Positions 9,245-19,953 of a stretch of 64,000 nt of DNA are shown piece after piece. Source of the DNA: Cupriavidus taiwanensis LMG 19424. GTDB lineage: Bacteria > Pseudomonadota > Gammaproteobacteria > Burkholderiales > Burkholderiaceae. Where the stretch lies: NCBI RefSeq assembly GCF_000069785.1, contig NC_010528.1, positions 2,728,001 to 2,792,000 of the forward strand, given 5' to 3'. Below the pieces are notes generated by a model. The model was not told where the DNA came from and made no database searches. It was given only the letters and a program-made list of their open reading frames with translations. How positions within the stretch are numbered: position 1 is the stretch's first letter; each line of letters starts with the position of its first letter. The translations under genes were made by a program, and so were the position numbers.

Positions 9245-9286
9245 GGTTCCTGTCTTGCATCGACGCCATCCGCATCGACAGGAACC
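9245..9286 (-). promoter_or_regulatory. Leader hairpin that would sequester a ribosome site ahead of katA
   Basis: On the minus-strand transcript, GGTTCCTGTC (plus 9277-9286) and GACAGGAACC (plus 9245-9254) are perfectly complementary over 10 bases with a 22-base loop. The 3' arm contains AGGA just before the ATGATG of the small ORF at 9243. This could act as a translational switch; function is inferred. Confidence 0.5.
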
Positions 9287-9323
9287 AGTCTACAAATTAT
9301 CTATTAAGTTGAGAATTTAATTA

Positions 9324-9329
9324 TTTATA
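9324..9329 (-). promoter_or_regulatory. Possible katA -10 box in an AT-rich island
   Basis: TATAAA on the minus strand lies in a markedly AT-rich island (about 9291-9350) that is unlike the surrounding sequence. No good -35 is present, only ATAGCT at that distance, which would suit an activator-dependent promoter such as one driven by OxyR. It would give a leader of roughly 225 bases ahead of katA. Confidence 0.35.
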
Positions 9330-9436
9330 CCTATGTATTAGGTCAAAGCTATTCGGGGTTAGGGAAACTTATGCCACCGGCAGGTGACCACCCAAAGACA
9401 GCCTGGCGCAATGACTGGTCAGGGAAGCAGAAACGA

Positions 9437-9471
9437 CAACGGCCGCAGCGGCATCTCCGCTGCGGCCGTTG
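9437..9471 (-). terminator. Stem-loop downstream of oxyR
   Basis: A perfect 15-bp stem (CAACGGCCGCAGCGG and its complement) with the loop CATCT starts 28 bases past the oxyR stop. The following T-tract is weak (TCGTTTC), so termination efficiency is uncertain. Confidence 0.7.
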
Positions 9472-9498
9472 CATGGCCAGGTCCTTCGACGCGAGCGC

Positions 9499-10449
9499 TC
9501 AGGCGGCTTCGGCCAGTTCCTTGGCGTCGAGCTTGCGCACGCCGGGCAGGTCGCAGGCGGCGACGGCGTTGGCCAGCGCTTCCATCGCCGGCAGCCGGGT
9601 AAAGCTCTTGCGCCACGCCAGCACCACGCGCCGGTCAGGCACGGGTTCGGCAAACGGGACGTACGACAGCATGTCGCCCTTGGCTTTCAGGTCGGGCACC
9701 GAGGTGCGCGGCAGCACGGTGATGCCGACACCGCTGGCCACCATATGGCGTATGGTCTCGAGCGACGAGCCCTCGAAGGTCTTCTGGATGCCGTCGGCCG
9801 CCTGCGAAAAGCGCGACAGCTCGGGGCACACGCCCAGCACGTGGTCGCGGAAGCAGTGGCCGCTGCCCAGCAGCAGCATGGTCTGCTGCTTCAGTTCCTC
9901 GGGGTCGACCGCTTGCGTCTGGGCCAGCTGGTGGCCGCGCGGCACGGCCACGACAAAGGGTTCGTCATAGAGCGGGCGCACCGTCAGCCCGGAATCGGGG
10001 AACGGCTCGGCCATCACCGCGCAATCGATCTCGCCCTGCTTGAGCAGCTCGATCAGCTTGTGGGTGTAGTTCTCCTGCAGCATCAGCGGCATCTGCGGCA
10101 CGGTGTCGATCATCTGCTTGACCAGCGACGGCAGCAGGTACGGCCCGATGGTGTAGATCACGCCGACGCGCAGCGGTCCCGCCAGCGGGTCCTTGCCCTG
10201 CTTGGCGATCTCGCGGATGGCCATGGTCTGCTCCAGCACACGCTGGGCCTGCGCCACGATCTGCTCGCCGACCGACGTCACCGACACCTCGGAGGTGCCG
10301 CGCTCGAAGATCTGCACGTTGAGTTCGTCTTCCAGCTTCTTGATGGCGACCGACAGCGTCGGCTGCGAGACGAAGCAGGCTTCCGCGGCCCGGCCGAAAT
10401 GGCGCTCGCGCGCCACGGCGACGATGTACTTGAGTTCAGTGAGCGTCAT
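9499..10449 (-). CDS. oxyR: Peroxide-sensing LysR-family regulator OxyR
   Basis: A 316-residue LysR regulator with an N-terminal winged HTH (HFGRAAEACFVSQPTLSVAIKKLE) and a substrate-binding-like C-terminal domain. The redox pair is visible in GSGHCFRDHVLGVC, at residues 199 and 208, the same positions as the sensing cysteines of E. coli OxyR. Peroxide would oxidise them to a disulphide and activate transcription of genes such as katA and dps, both nearby. It is located 121 bp downstream of recG and may be partly co-transcribed with it. Confidence 0.96.
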   Translation of the reverse strand: MTLTELKYIVAVARERHFGRAAEACFVSQPTLSVAIKKLEDELNVQIFERGTSEVSVTSVGEQIVAQAQRVLEQTMAIREIAKQGKDPLAGPLRVGVIYTIGPYLLPSLVKQMIDTVPQMPLMLQENYTHKLIELLKQGEIDCAVMAEPFPDSGLTVRPLYDEPFVVAVPRGHQLAQTQAVDPEELKQQTMLLLGSGHCFRDHVLGVCPELSRFSQAADGIQKTFEGSSLETIRHMVASGVGITVLPRTSVPDLKAKGDMLSYVPFAEPVPDRRVVLAWRKSFTRLPAMEALANAVAACDLPGVRKLDAKELAEAA

Positions 10450-10570
10450 GACTTATCAAATCCGGGTAAGCGATAGATTTTACCTTCGATTGCCGGATCT
10501 GTCAGAGTGCCCACTTCACGCGAGCCGGTATGCGACGGCTTCCGCACAAAGCCGGCCAGCAAGACTTCAA

Positions 10571-12763
10571 TCAGGCCTTCAGGTAGTGCTCGCGTCCACC
10601 GAGCCAGCGCGACAGGTGCGCTTCGACCGCTTCCGGATAGTGCGCCAGCATCAGCTCGGCCGCCGCCTGGGCATACTCCACCAGCCAGGCATCGGTCTGC
10701 AGGTCGGCAAAGCGCAACATCGCCTCGCCGGACTGGCGCGCGCCGAGGAATTCACCCGGGCCGCGGATTTCCAGGTCGCGCCGCGCGATCTCGAAGCCGT
10801 CGGTGGTCTCGCGCATGGTCGCCAGCCGTTCGCGCGCGGTGGGCGACAGCGGTGCCTGGTACATCAGCAGACAAACAGATTCGGCGCTGCCCCGCCCGAC
10901 CCGGCCGCGCAGCTGGTGCAGCTGCGCCAGGCCGAAGCGCTCGGCGTGCTCGATCACCATCAGCGAGGCATTGGGCACGTCCACGCCCACCTCGATCACG
11001 GTGGTGGCCACCAGCACCTGCAGGCGATTGGCACTGAAGTCATCCATCACCGCCGCCTTCTCCGCCGGCGGCAGGCGTCCGTGCACCAGGCCCACGCGCA
11101 GGTCGGGCAGCGCGGCCACCAGTGTCTCGTAGGTCTCGACCGCGGTCTGCAACTGCAGTGCTTCGCTTTCCTCGATCAGCGGGCACACCCAGTAGACCTG
11201 CCGGCCTTCGGCGGCGGCATGGTGGATGCGCCCGATCACTTCGTCGCGGCGCTCGTCGTTAACCAGGCGCGTGACGATGGGCGTGCGCCCCGGCGGCAGT
11301 TCATCGATCACCGAGACGTCGAGGTCGGCGTAGTACGTCATGGCCAGCGTGCGCGGGATCGGCGTGGCCGACATCATCAGCTGGTGCGGCACGGTTTCGG
11401 CCGCGCTGATCGCAGCGGGCGCCTCGGCCACACCCGCCTTGCCGCGCAGCGCCAGCCGCTGCGCCACGCCGAAGCGGTGCTGCTCGTCGACCACCGACAG
11501 CCCCAGCTTGGCAAAGCGCACGGTGTCCTGGATCAGCGCATGGGTGCCGATCACCAGCTGGGCCTCGCCCGATTCCACGCGCGCCACGGCATGGCGCTTC
11601 TCGCGCGCCTTCTGGCTGCCGGCCAGCCACGCCACCGGCACGCCCAGCGGCTCCAGCCATGCCGACAGCTTGCGGAAATGCTGCTCGGCCAGGATCTCGG
11701 TCGGCGCCATCAGCGCCGCCTGGTAACCGGCATCGATGGCCTGGCACGCCGCCAGCGCGGCCACGATGGTCTTGCCGCTGCCCACGTCGCCCTGCAGCAG
11801 CCGGTGCATCGGATGCGGCAGGGTCATGTCGGCGGCGATTTCGCCGACCACGCGCTGCTGCGCGCCGGTCAGCCGGAACGGCAAGGCGGCCAGGAAACGC
11901 GTCAGCAGCCCGCCCTCGCGGCGCGGCATGGTCGGCGCGGTCTTGTCGCGGCGCGCCGCGTGCGCGCGCCGCAGCGAGATCTGCTGCGCCAGCAGCTCGT
12001 CGAACTTGACGCGCTGCCAGGCCGGGTGCGAACGGTCGGCCAGCGCTGCCTCGCTTTCCTGCGGCGGCGGCGCGTGCAGCAACCGCAGGCACTCGGCCAG
12101 CGGGCGCAGCTGCAGCCGCGCCAGCGGCCCCTGCAGCACCGCTTGCGGCAGCGTCTCGGGCAAGGGCGTGCGCGCCAGCGCGCCGCCGATGGCCTTGCGC
12201 AAATAGGCCTGCGGGATGCCGGCGGTGGACGGGTACACCGGCGTCAGGCGGTCCGGCAGCGCCTCGCCGGCCAGCACCGGGCGCACTGTCGGATGGACCA
12301 TCTCGGCGCCGAAGAAGCCGCCGCGCACCTCGCCGCGCACGCGCAGGCGCACGCCTTCGGCCATCTGCCTGGTCTGGCTGCCGTAGAAGTTCAGGAAGCG
12401 CAGGGTCAGCTCGCCGCTGTCGTCGGCAAGCTTCACCACCAGCTGGCGGCGCGGCCGGAACGTGACCTCGTTGGAGACGACTTCGCCTTCCACCTGCGCC
12501 GGCAGCCCGAGCCCGGCACGGTGGATGGCCTCGGCGATCGGCACCACCGTGGTTTCGTCCTCGTAGCGCATCGGCAGGTGCAGCACCAGGTCGACCGGGC
12601 GGCGCAGGCCCAGCTTGGCCAGCCGCGCGGCGGCCGTGGATGCGCCCGAGCCGGCGGCCTTGCCCCTGGCCGCACCAGCTTTGCCGCGCGCGGGCGCCGC
12701 CGTGTCGCTGGCGTCGTTGGCGTCGGCAGGTTCCTGGATCGGTTCGGCGGCGGTTCCGGGCAT
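10571..12763 (-). CDS. recG: ATP-dependent DNA helicase RecG
   Basis: A 730-residue superfamily 2 helicase that remodels stalled replication forks and Holliday junctions. It has an N-terminal OB/wedge domain (VVSNEVTFRPRRQLVVKLAD region), Walker A GDVGSGKT, a DEQH-type motif II (VVDEQHRFG), MSATPIPRTLAM, and QLRGRVGRGSAES near the C-terminus. The first ~45 residues are Ala/Gly/Lys-rich and not conserved-looking, so the start at 12763 is chosen over a much longer in-frame extension but could be further downstream. It is divergent from queA. Confidence 0.95.
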   Translation of the reverse strand: MPGTAAEPIQEPADANDASDTAAPARGKAGAARGKAAGSGASTAAARLAKLGLRRPVDLVLHLPMRYEDETTVVPIAEAIHRAGLGLPAQVEGEVVSNEVTFRPRRQLVVKLADDSGELTLRFLNFYGSQTRQMAEGVRLRVRGEVRGGFFGAEMVHPTVRPVLAGEALPDRLTPVYPSTAGIPQAYLRKAIGGALARTPLPETLPQAVLQGPLARLQLRPLAECLRLLHAPPPQESEAALADRSHPAWQRVKFDELLAQQISLRRAHAARRDKTAPTMPRREGGLLTRFLAALPFRLTGAQQRVVGEIAADMTLPHPMHRLLQGDVGSGKTIVAALAACQAIDAGYQAALMAPTEILAEQHFRKLSAWLEPLGVPVAWLAGSQKAREKRHAVARVESGEAQLVIGTHALIQDTVRFAKLGLSVVDEQHRFGVAQRLALRGKAGVAEAPAAISAAETVPHQLMMSATPIPRTLAMTYYADLDVSVIDELPPGRTPIVTRLVNDERRDEVIGRIHHAAAEGRQVYWVCPLIEESEALQLQTAVETYETLVAALPDLRVGLVHGRLPPAEKAAVMDDFSANRLQVLVATTVIEVGVDVPNASLMVIEHAERFGLAQLHQLRGRVGRGSAESVCLLMYQAPLSPTARERLATMRETTDGFEIARRDLEIRGPGEFLGARQSGEAMLRFADLQTDAWLVEYAQAAAELMLAHYPEAVEAHLSRWLGGREHYLKA

Positions 12764-12935
12764 CGGCGAATCAGTTGGCAGCAGTCGCTGCGGGCTTCTG
12801 GACTGGCTGGCGCGGCGCCGGCGAATGGCGGGTATCACGCCCGGCGCGGCGGCAAGCGCGCCCGTGGCCTTACAATATCGGATTCGCCGATTGTACCCAT
12901 GCCGGCTGCCAAACCGGGCAGCGGAGTGATGCGCC

Positions 12936-15192
<2,257 letters not shown>

Positions 15193-15255
15193 CCGGCGCG
15201 GCCGGTCCGAGAACTTTCGCGGCCGTGCCGGTCGAATAGCGGGGTCATTTCCACC

Positions 15256-15324
15256 GTCATTGCCGCGCAGGCGGGAATCCAGCGTCTTTCGAAGTCACTG
15301 GGTTCCCGCCTGAGCGCGAACGAC
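15256..15324. repeat. Intergenic inverted repeat of the GTCATTCCCGC...GCGGGAA type
   Basis: Arms GTCATTGCCGCGCAGGCGGG (15256-15275) and CCCGCCTGAGCGCGAACGAC (15305-15324) are imperfectly complementary; inside them TCCAG and CTGGG extend the stem. Similar dispersed palindromes are widespread in beta- and gamma-proteobacterial intergenic regions. Only one copy is seen here, between tgt and yajC. The other bases of the 262-bp gap hold no recognisable gene. Confidence 0.65.
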
Positions 15325-15454
15325 ATGCGAGCTGAGAGTCGCCCCGGCATCACCCCGAACAAACCCGTATTCCGCCCTAGAATGCCAAGGGCGGGCTGGG
15401 TGCGAATGGTAGAATGTTCGATTAATTGATTGACTTTTGTGACGGAGAATCAAC

Positions 15455-15781
15455 GTGCTGATTTCTAACGCATTTGCCCAGACCGCCGGTGCCGGCGGCG
15501 CGGCTGGCGGCCTGATGAGCTTCCTGCCCATCATCCTGATGTTTGGTGTGCTGTGGTTCATCATGATCCGCCCGCAGATGAAGCGCCAGAAGGAAGCCAA
15601 GGCAATGCTCGAAGCGCTGGCCAAGAACGACGAAGTCGTCACCGCCGGCGGCATCCTGGGCCGCGTGACCAAGGTCACCGACCAGTACGTCAGCCTGGAA
15701 ATCGCCGAAGGCACCGAGATCACGGTGCAGAAGAATGCCGTGACCACGGTGCTGCCCAAGGGCTCGCTGAAGGCGCTCTGA
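15455..15781 (+). CDS. yajC: Sec translocon accessory protein YajC
   Basis: A 108-residue inner-membrane protein with one strong N-terminal transmembrane helix (FLPIILMFGVLWFIMIRPQ) and a small cytoplasmic domain (VVTAGGILGRVTKV, EGTEITVQKNAV). It associates with SecDF. The start is a GTG at 15455 with GGAG upstream; no better ATG is available in frame. It precedes secD by ~210 bp in the usual tgt-yajC-secD-secF order. Confidence 0.95.
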   Translation: MLISNAFAQTAGAGGAAGGLMSFLPIILMFGVLWFIMIRPQMKRQKEAKAMLEALAKNDEVVTAGGILGRVTKVTDQYVSLEIAEGTEITVQKNAVTTVLPKGSLKAL

Positions 15782-15990
15782 TCCCCGGATCGCGCGCGCG
15801 ACTCCCGCCTTTGTCTTTTCCGGCATGCCTGTTCGCGCATGCCCCGGCAGCCGCCTGATCCAGCCCGACGAAGCCCTTTGCGCTTCGATCCGAGGCTGCC
15901 AGGCGGCTGTTTGCCAAACCGGTTCGGCCCCGCCGACGTGGCGCGCCACGCCTGTGCCGGCCCCGCCAACCGCTGAATGACTGGCCCGAG

Positions 15991-17862
15991 ATGAATCGTT
16001 ATCCGCTTTGGAAATACCTCGTGATCCTGGTGGCCCTGGCCATCGGCATCATCTACACCTTGCCGAACTTCTTCGGCGAGGCGCCTGCCGTGCAGGTGTC
16101 CTCGGGCAAGGCCACGGTCAAGGTCGACCTGTCGATGCAGAAGCAGGTCGAAGAGATCCTGGCGCAGAACCAGCTGCAGCCCGACGGCGTCTTCTTCGAT
16201 ATTTCCGGCCAGTCGGGCTCGGTCAAGGCGCGCTTCCGCACCACCGACGAGCAGCTCAAGGCCAAGGACGTGCTGTCGCGCGCGCTGAACCCGGACGCAT
16301 CCGACCCCGCCTACGTGGTCGCGCTGAACCTGTTGTCGGGCTCGCCGCGCTGGCTGACCTCGCTGCACGCGCTGCCGATGTACCTGGGCCTGGACCTGCG
16401 CGGCGGCGTGCACTTCCTGCTGCAGGTCGACATGAAGGGCGCGGTCGACAAGAAGCTCGACAGCCTGGCCGGCGACGCGCGCACGCTGCTGCGTGACAAG
16501 AACATCCGCCACGGCGGCATCGACCGCGACGGCGAACGCCTGACGGTGCGCTTCAACAATGCCGACGATGCCAGCCGCGCCCGCACGCTGCTGGCCGACA
16601 ACGTGCGCGAAGTGGCCTTCGCCATGGACGGCAACAACATCGTCGGCACCTTCACCGAGGCCGCCCGCCGGGCCGTCCAGGACGCCGCGGTCAAACAGAA
16701 CATCACCACCCTGCACAACCGCGTCAACGAGCTCGGCGTGGCCGAGCCGGTGATCCAGCAGCAAGGCGCCGACCGTATCGTGGTGCAGCTGCCGGGCGTG
16801 CAGGACACCGCCAAGGCCAAGGACATCATCGGCCGCACCGCCACGCTGGAAGCGCGCCTGGTCGACAACGACGCGCCGCGCAGCCCGCGTCCGGGCGACC
16901 CGATCCCGTTCGGCAGCGAGCTGTTCACGCAAGGCAACGGCGCCCCGGTGGTGCTGAAGAAGCAGGTCATCTTCACCGGCGACCGCATCGAAAGCGCCTC
17001 CGCCGGCTTCGACCAGAACCAGCAGCCTTCGGTCAATATCAAGCTCGACGCCCAGGGCGGCCGCGTGCTGCGCGACGTCTCGCGCGAGAACCTGAAGAAG
17101 CCGATGGCGATCGTGCTGTTCGAAAAGGGCAAGGGCGAAGTGCTGACGGTGGCGACGATCCAGTCCGAACTGGGCTCGAGCTTCCAGATCACCGGCTCCT
17201 ACTCCACCGAGGCCGCCAACGACCTGGCCCTGCTGCTGCGCGCCGGCTCGCTGGCCGCGCCGATGGAGATCATCGAGGAACGCACCATCGGCCCGTCGCT
17301 GGGTGCCGACAACATCGAGAAGGGCTTCGATTCGGTCGCCTATGGCTTTGCCGCCATCGGCGTGTTCATGATCCTGTACTACATGCTGTTCGGCGTGTTC
17401 TCGGTGATCGCGCTGGGCGTGAACCTGCTGCTGCTGATCGCGGTGCTGTCGATGCTGCAGGCCACGCTGACGCTGCCGGGCATCGCCGCCATCGCGCTGG
17501 TGCTGGGCATGGCCATCGACGCCAACGTGCTGATCAACGAGCGCATCCGCGAAGAACTGCGCGCCGGCGCGTCGCCGCAGATGGCGATCGCGGTCGGTTT
17601 CGACCGCGCCTGGGCCACCATCCTGGACTCCAACGTGACCACGCTGATCGCCGGCCTGGCGCTGCTGGCGTTCGGCTCGGGCCCGGTGCGCGGCTTTGCC
17701 GTGGTGCACTGCCTGGGCATCCTGACCTCGATGTTCTCGGCGGTGTTCTTCAACCGCGGGCTGGTCAACCTCTGGTACGGCCGCAAGAAGAAGCTGCAGA
17801 GCGTGGCCATCGGCCAGATCTGGAAGCCCGGCAATACCACCGACACGCCGGTCGCCAAGTAA
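15991..17862 (+). CDS. secD: Protein translocase subunit SecD
   Basis: A 623-residue RND-like membrane protein that uses the proton gradient to complete protein export with SecF. It has an N-terminal helix (YLVILVALAIGIIYTLPNFF), a large periplasmic P1 region with LGLDLRGGVHFLLQVD, and a C-terminal block of five helices with the conserved GMAIDANVLINERIREE. Length fits the family. secF starts 41 bp after it and they are surely co-transcribed. Confidence 0.97.
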   Translation: MNRYPLWKYLVILVALAIGIIYTLPNFFGEAPAVQVSSGKATVKVDLSMQKQVEEILAQNQLQPDGVFFDISGQSGSVKARFRTTDEQLKAKDVLSRALNPDASDPAYVVALNLLSGSPRWLTSLHALPMYLGLDLRGGVHFLLQVDMKGAVDKKLDSLAGDARTLLRDKNIRHGGIDRDGERLTVRFNNADDASRARTLLADNVREVAFAMDGNNIVGTFTEAARRAVQDAAVKQNITTLHNRVNELGVAEPVIQQQGADRIVVQLPGVQDTAKAKDIIGRTATLEARLVDNDAPRSPRPGDPIPFGSELFTQGNGAPVVLKKQVIFTGDRIESASAGFDQNQQPSVNIKLDAQGGRVLRDVSRENLKKPMAIVLFEKGKGEVLTVATIQSELGSSFQITGSYSTEAANDLALLLRAGSLAAPMEIIEERTIGPSLGADNIEKGFDSVAYGFAAIGVFMILYYMLFGVFSVIALGVNLLLLIAVLSMLQATLTLPGIAAIALVLGMAIDANVLINERIREELRAGASPQMAIAVGFDRAWATILDSNVTTLIAGLALLAFGSGPVRGFAVVHCLGILTSMFSAVFFNRGLVNLWYGRKKKLQSVAIGQIWKPGNTTDTPVAK

Positions 17863-17903
17863 GCGACCCGCGGCACAACACGTAGTACAGAACAGGATTC
17901 AAC

Positions 17904-18875
17904 ATGGAATTCTTCCGCATCCGGCGCGACATTCCGTTCATGAAGCACGCGTTGATCTTCAACGTGATCTCCTTCCTGACGTTTGCCGCGGCCGTGTTCT
18001 TCCTCTGGCAGAAAGGCCTGCACCTGTCGATCGAATTCACCGGCGGCACGGTGATGGAGGTCAGCTACCAGCAGGCGGCCGACCTGGAAAAGATCCGCGG
18101 CCAGGTTAGCAAGCTGGGCTACACCGATGTGCAGGTGCAGAACTTCGGCACCTCGCGCGACGTGATGATCCGCCTGCCGCTGCAAAAGGGCCCGGACGGC
18201 AAGCCCGCCACCTCGGCCCAGCAGAGCGAGCAGGTGATGGGCGCGCTCACCGCGGCGTCGCCCGACGTCAAGCTGCAGCGTGTCGAGTTCGTCGGCCCGC
18301 AGGTCGGCAAGGAGCTGGCCACCGACGGCCTGCTGGCGCTGCTGTGCGTGATCATCGGGATCGTGATCTACCTGTCGTTCCGCTTCGAGTGGAAGTTCGC
18401 GGTGGCGGGCATCATCGCCAACCTGCACGACATCGTCATCATCCTGGGCTTCTTCGCCTTCTTCCAGTGGGAGTTCTCGCTCTCGGTGCTGGCGGCGATC
18501 CTGGCGGTGCTGGGCTACTCCGTGAACGAATCGGTGGTGATCTTCGACCGGATCCGCGAGGCTTTCCGCAAGTACCGCAAGATGACCACCCACGAGGTCA
18601 TCGACCACGCCATCACCAGCACGATGTCGCGCACCATCATCACCCACGGCTCGACCGAAATGATGGTGCTGTCGATGTTCTTCTTCGGCGGCCCGACGCT
18701 GCATTACTTCGCGCTGGCGCTGACGGTGGGTATCCTGTTCGGTATCTATTCGTCGGTGTTCGTGGCCGCGGCGCTGGCGATGTGGCTGGGCGTGAAGCGC
18801 GAGGACCTGGTCAAGGGCGAGAAGAAGGCCGACTCGACCGACCGCAACGACCCCAACTACGGCGCGCAGGCCTGA
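17904..18875 (+). CDS. secF: Protein translocase subunit SecF
   Basis: A 323-residue partner of SecD. An N-terminal helix is followed by the periplasmic domain beginning SIEFTGGTVMEV, then five transmembrane helices with GYSVNESVVIFDRIRE and TSTMSRTIITHGST, both SecF signatures. A strong terminator follows at 18899-18925, which closes the queA-to-secF run. Confidence 0.97.
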   Translation: MEFFRIRRDIPFMKHALIFNVISFLTFAAAVFFLWQKGLHLSIEFTGGTVMEVSYQQAADLEKIRGQVSKLGYTDVQVQNFGTSRDVMIRLPLQKGPDGKPATSAQQSEQVMGALTAASPDVKLQRVEFVGPQVGKELATDGLLALLCVIIGIVIYLSFRFEWKFAVAGIIANLHDIVIILGFFAFFQWEFSLSVLAAILAVLGYSVNESVVIFDRIREAFRKYRKMTTHEVIDHAITSTMSRTIITHGSTEMMVLSMFFFGGPTLHYFALALTVGILFGIYSSVFVAAALAMWLGVKREDLVKGEKKADSTDRNDPNYGAQA

Positions 18876-18898
18876 ACCCTGCCCGACTGCAAAAACAG

Positions 18899-18925
18899 AA
18901 CGGCGCCCCGCGGGGCGCCGTTTTT
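18899..18925. terminator. Bidirectional terminator between secF and phcQ
   Basis: The stem ACGGCGCCCC-GCGGGGCGCCGT is followed by T5 on the plus strand and flanked by A-rich sequence on the other side, so it can serve both secF and the converging phc operon. Confidence 0.9.
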
Positions 18926-18945
18926 CATGGCCAGCCCGAAAAAAC

Positions 18946-19953
18946 TCAGGCCGGCATCGAGAAGCGCTCGATCCACGCGGCCAGGCGGTCGGCGGCGAAG
19001 CTCTCGCTGCGCGGGGCGGCGCGGCAGACGATGGTGTCGCCGTCGCGAACGAACTTCAGCGCGCCGCCCGCTTCTTCCAGCCACAGCAGGCTGGCCAGCC
19101 AGGCTGCATGCTCGGCCGACACCGTCGTGCCTACGGGCTGGGCCAGGAACTCGGCCAGCGCGGCCGGCTGGGTCCAGACCACCGTATCGCCGTCGCGGCG
19201 CACCACCTCGCTGCCGAGCGCGTCGGCAACCACGGCGGCGACATCGGCAGCGCCCCGGCCCGCATTGGCGCTGCGCAGCCCGGCCAAGCGTGTGCCCACG
19301 GCATGGCCGAAGCTACCGCTGCGCTCAGCTTCGGCGCGAACCAGGTCGGCATAGTCCATGCGCTGCCAGTCCGGCTCGGCGTTGCGGGCCCCCGCCACGT
19401 CGACCGCCGCCAGGTAAGTCTCCACCGGCTGGAAATGGCCCGGGCCGATCAGGCTCGCGCACAGCGCGTGCAGCATGCCGATGCGGGTTGCCACGGTCTG
19501 GGTCTGCAGCACCGCCAGCTTCTCGCGCACCAGCTGGTCCCGCTCCTTGCGCAGGCCGGACATTTCCAGCGCCTGCTTGAGTTCCATGCGCAGCGCGGTG
19601 ATATCCCACGGCTTCTTGATATAGCGGTGGATCTGCCCTTGGTTCACCGCCTCGACGGTCTGGTCGAGTTCAGAGTACGCGGTGGTCAGGATGCGCACGA
19701 TATGCGGGTAGCGCTCGCGTGCATAGCGCAGCAGTTCGTTGCCGTACTCGCCCGGCATGCGCTGGTCCGAGACCAGCACGGCCAGGCTGTCGGCGTGAGC
19801 GTCCAGCAGCGTCTTGCCCTCCTCCACCGAGCCGCCAGTCACCACCGGCGCCAGCGCGCCGATGGCCCGCTGGAAATATTTGACGGCGGTCGCCTCGTCA
19901 TCGACGAACAGAATCGCCGGGGGTGGTGCCTGGGTGGCAATCGGTTCGCTCAT
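18946..19953 (-). CDS. phcQ: PhcQ-type response regulator
   Basis: A 335-residue protein whose N-terminal ~125 residues are a canonical receiver: acidic pair at 18-19 in FVDDE, phospho-acceptor Asp 63 in SDQRMPG, Thr ~90, and Lys in YIKKPW. The C-terminal ~200 residues have no recognised output domain; a coiled-coil-like stretch (~125-150) links them. It is the last gene of the four-gene phc operon, and its ATG overlaps the phcR stop by four bases (ATGA), so translation is coupled. In R. solanacearum PhcQ helps relay the density signal to PhcA; the same role is inferred here. Confidence 0.85.
   Translation of the reverse strand: MSEPIATQAPPPAILFVDDEATAVKYFQRAIGALAPVVTGGSVEEGKTLLDAHADSLAVLVSDQRMPGEYGNELLRYARERYPHIVRILTTAYSELDQTVEAVNQGQIHRYIKKPWDITALRMELKQALEMSGLRKERDQLVREKLAVLQTQTVATRIGMLHALCASLIGPGHFQPVETYLAAVDVAGARNAEPDWQRMDYADLVRAEAERSGSFGHAVGTRLAGLRSANAGRGAADVAAVVADALGSEVVRRDGDTVVWTQPAALAEFLAQPVGTTVSAEHAAWLASLLWLEEAGGALKFVRDGDTIVCRAAPRSESFAADRLAAWIERFSMPA

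Noticed and set aside
9291..9350. OxyR binding site upstream of katA
   Set aside because: The AT-rich island has several ATAG/CTAT-like words, but I could not place four elements with the required 7-base spacing.
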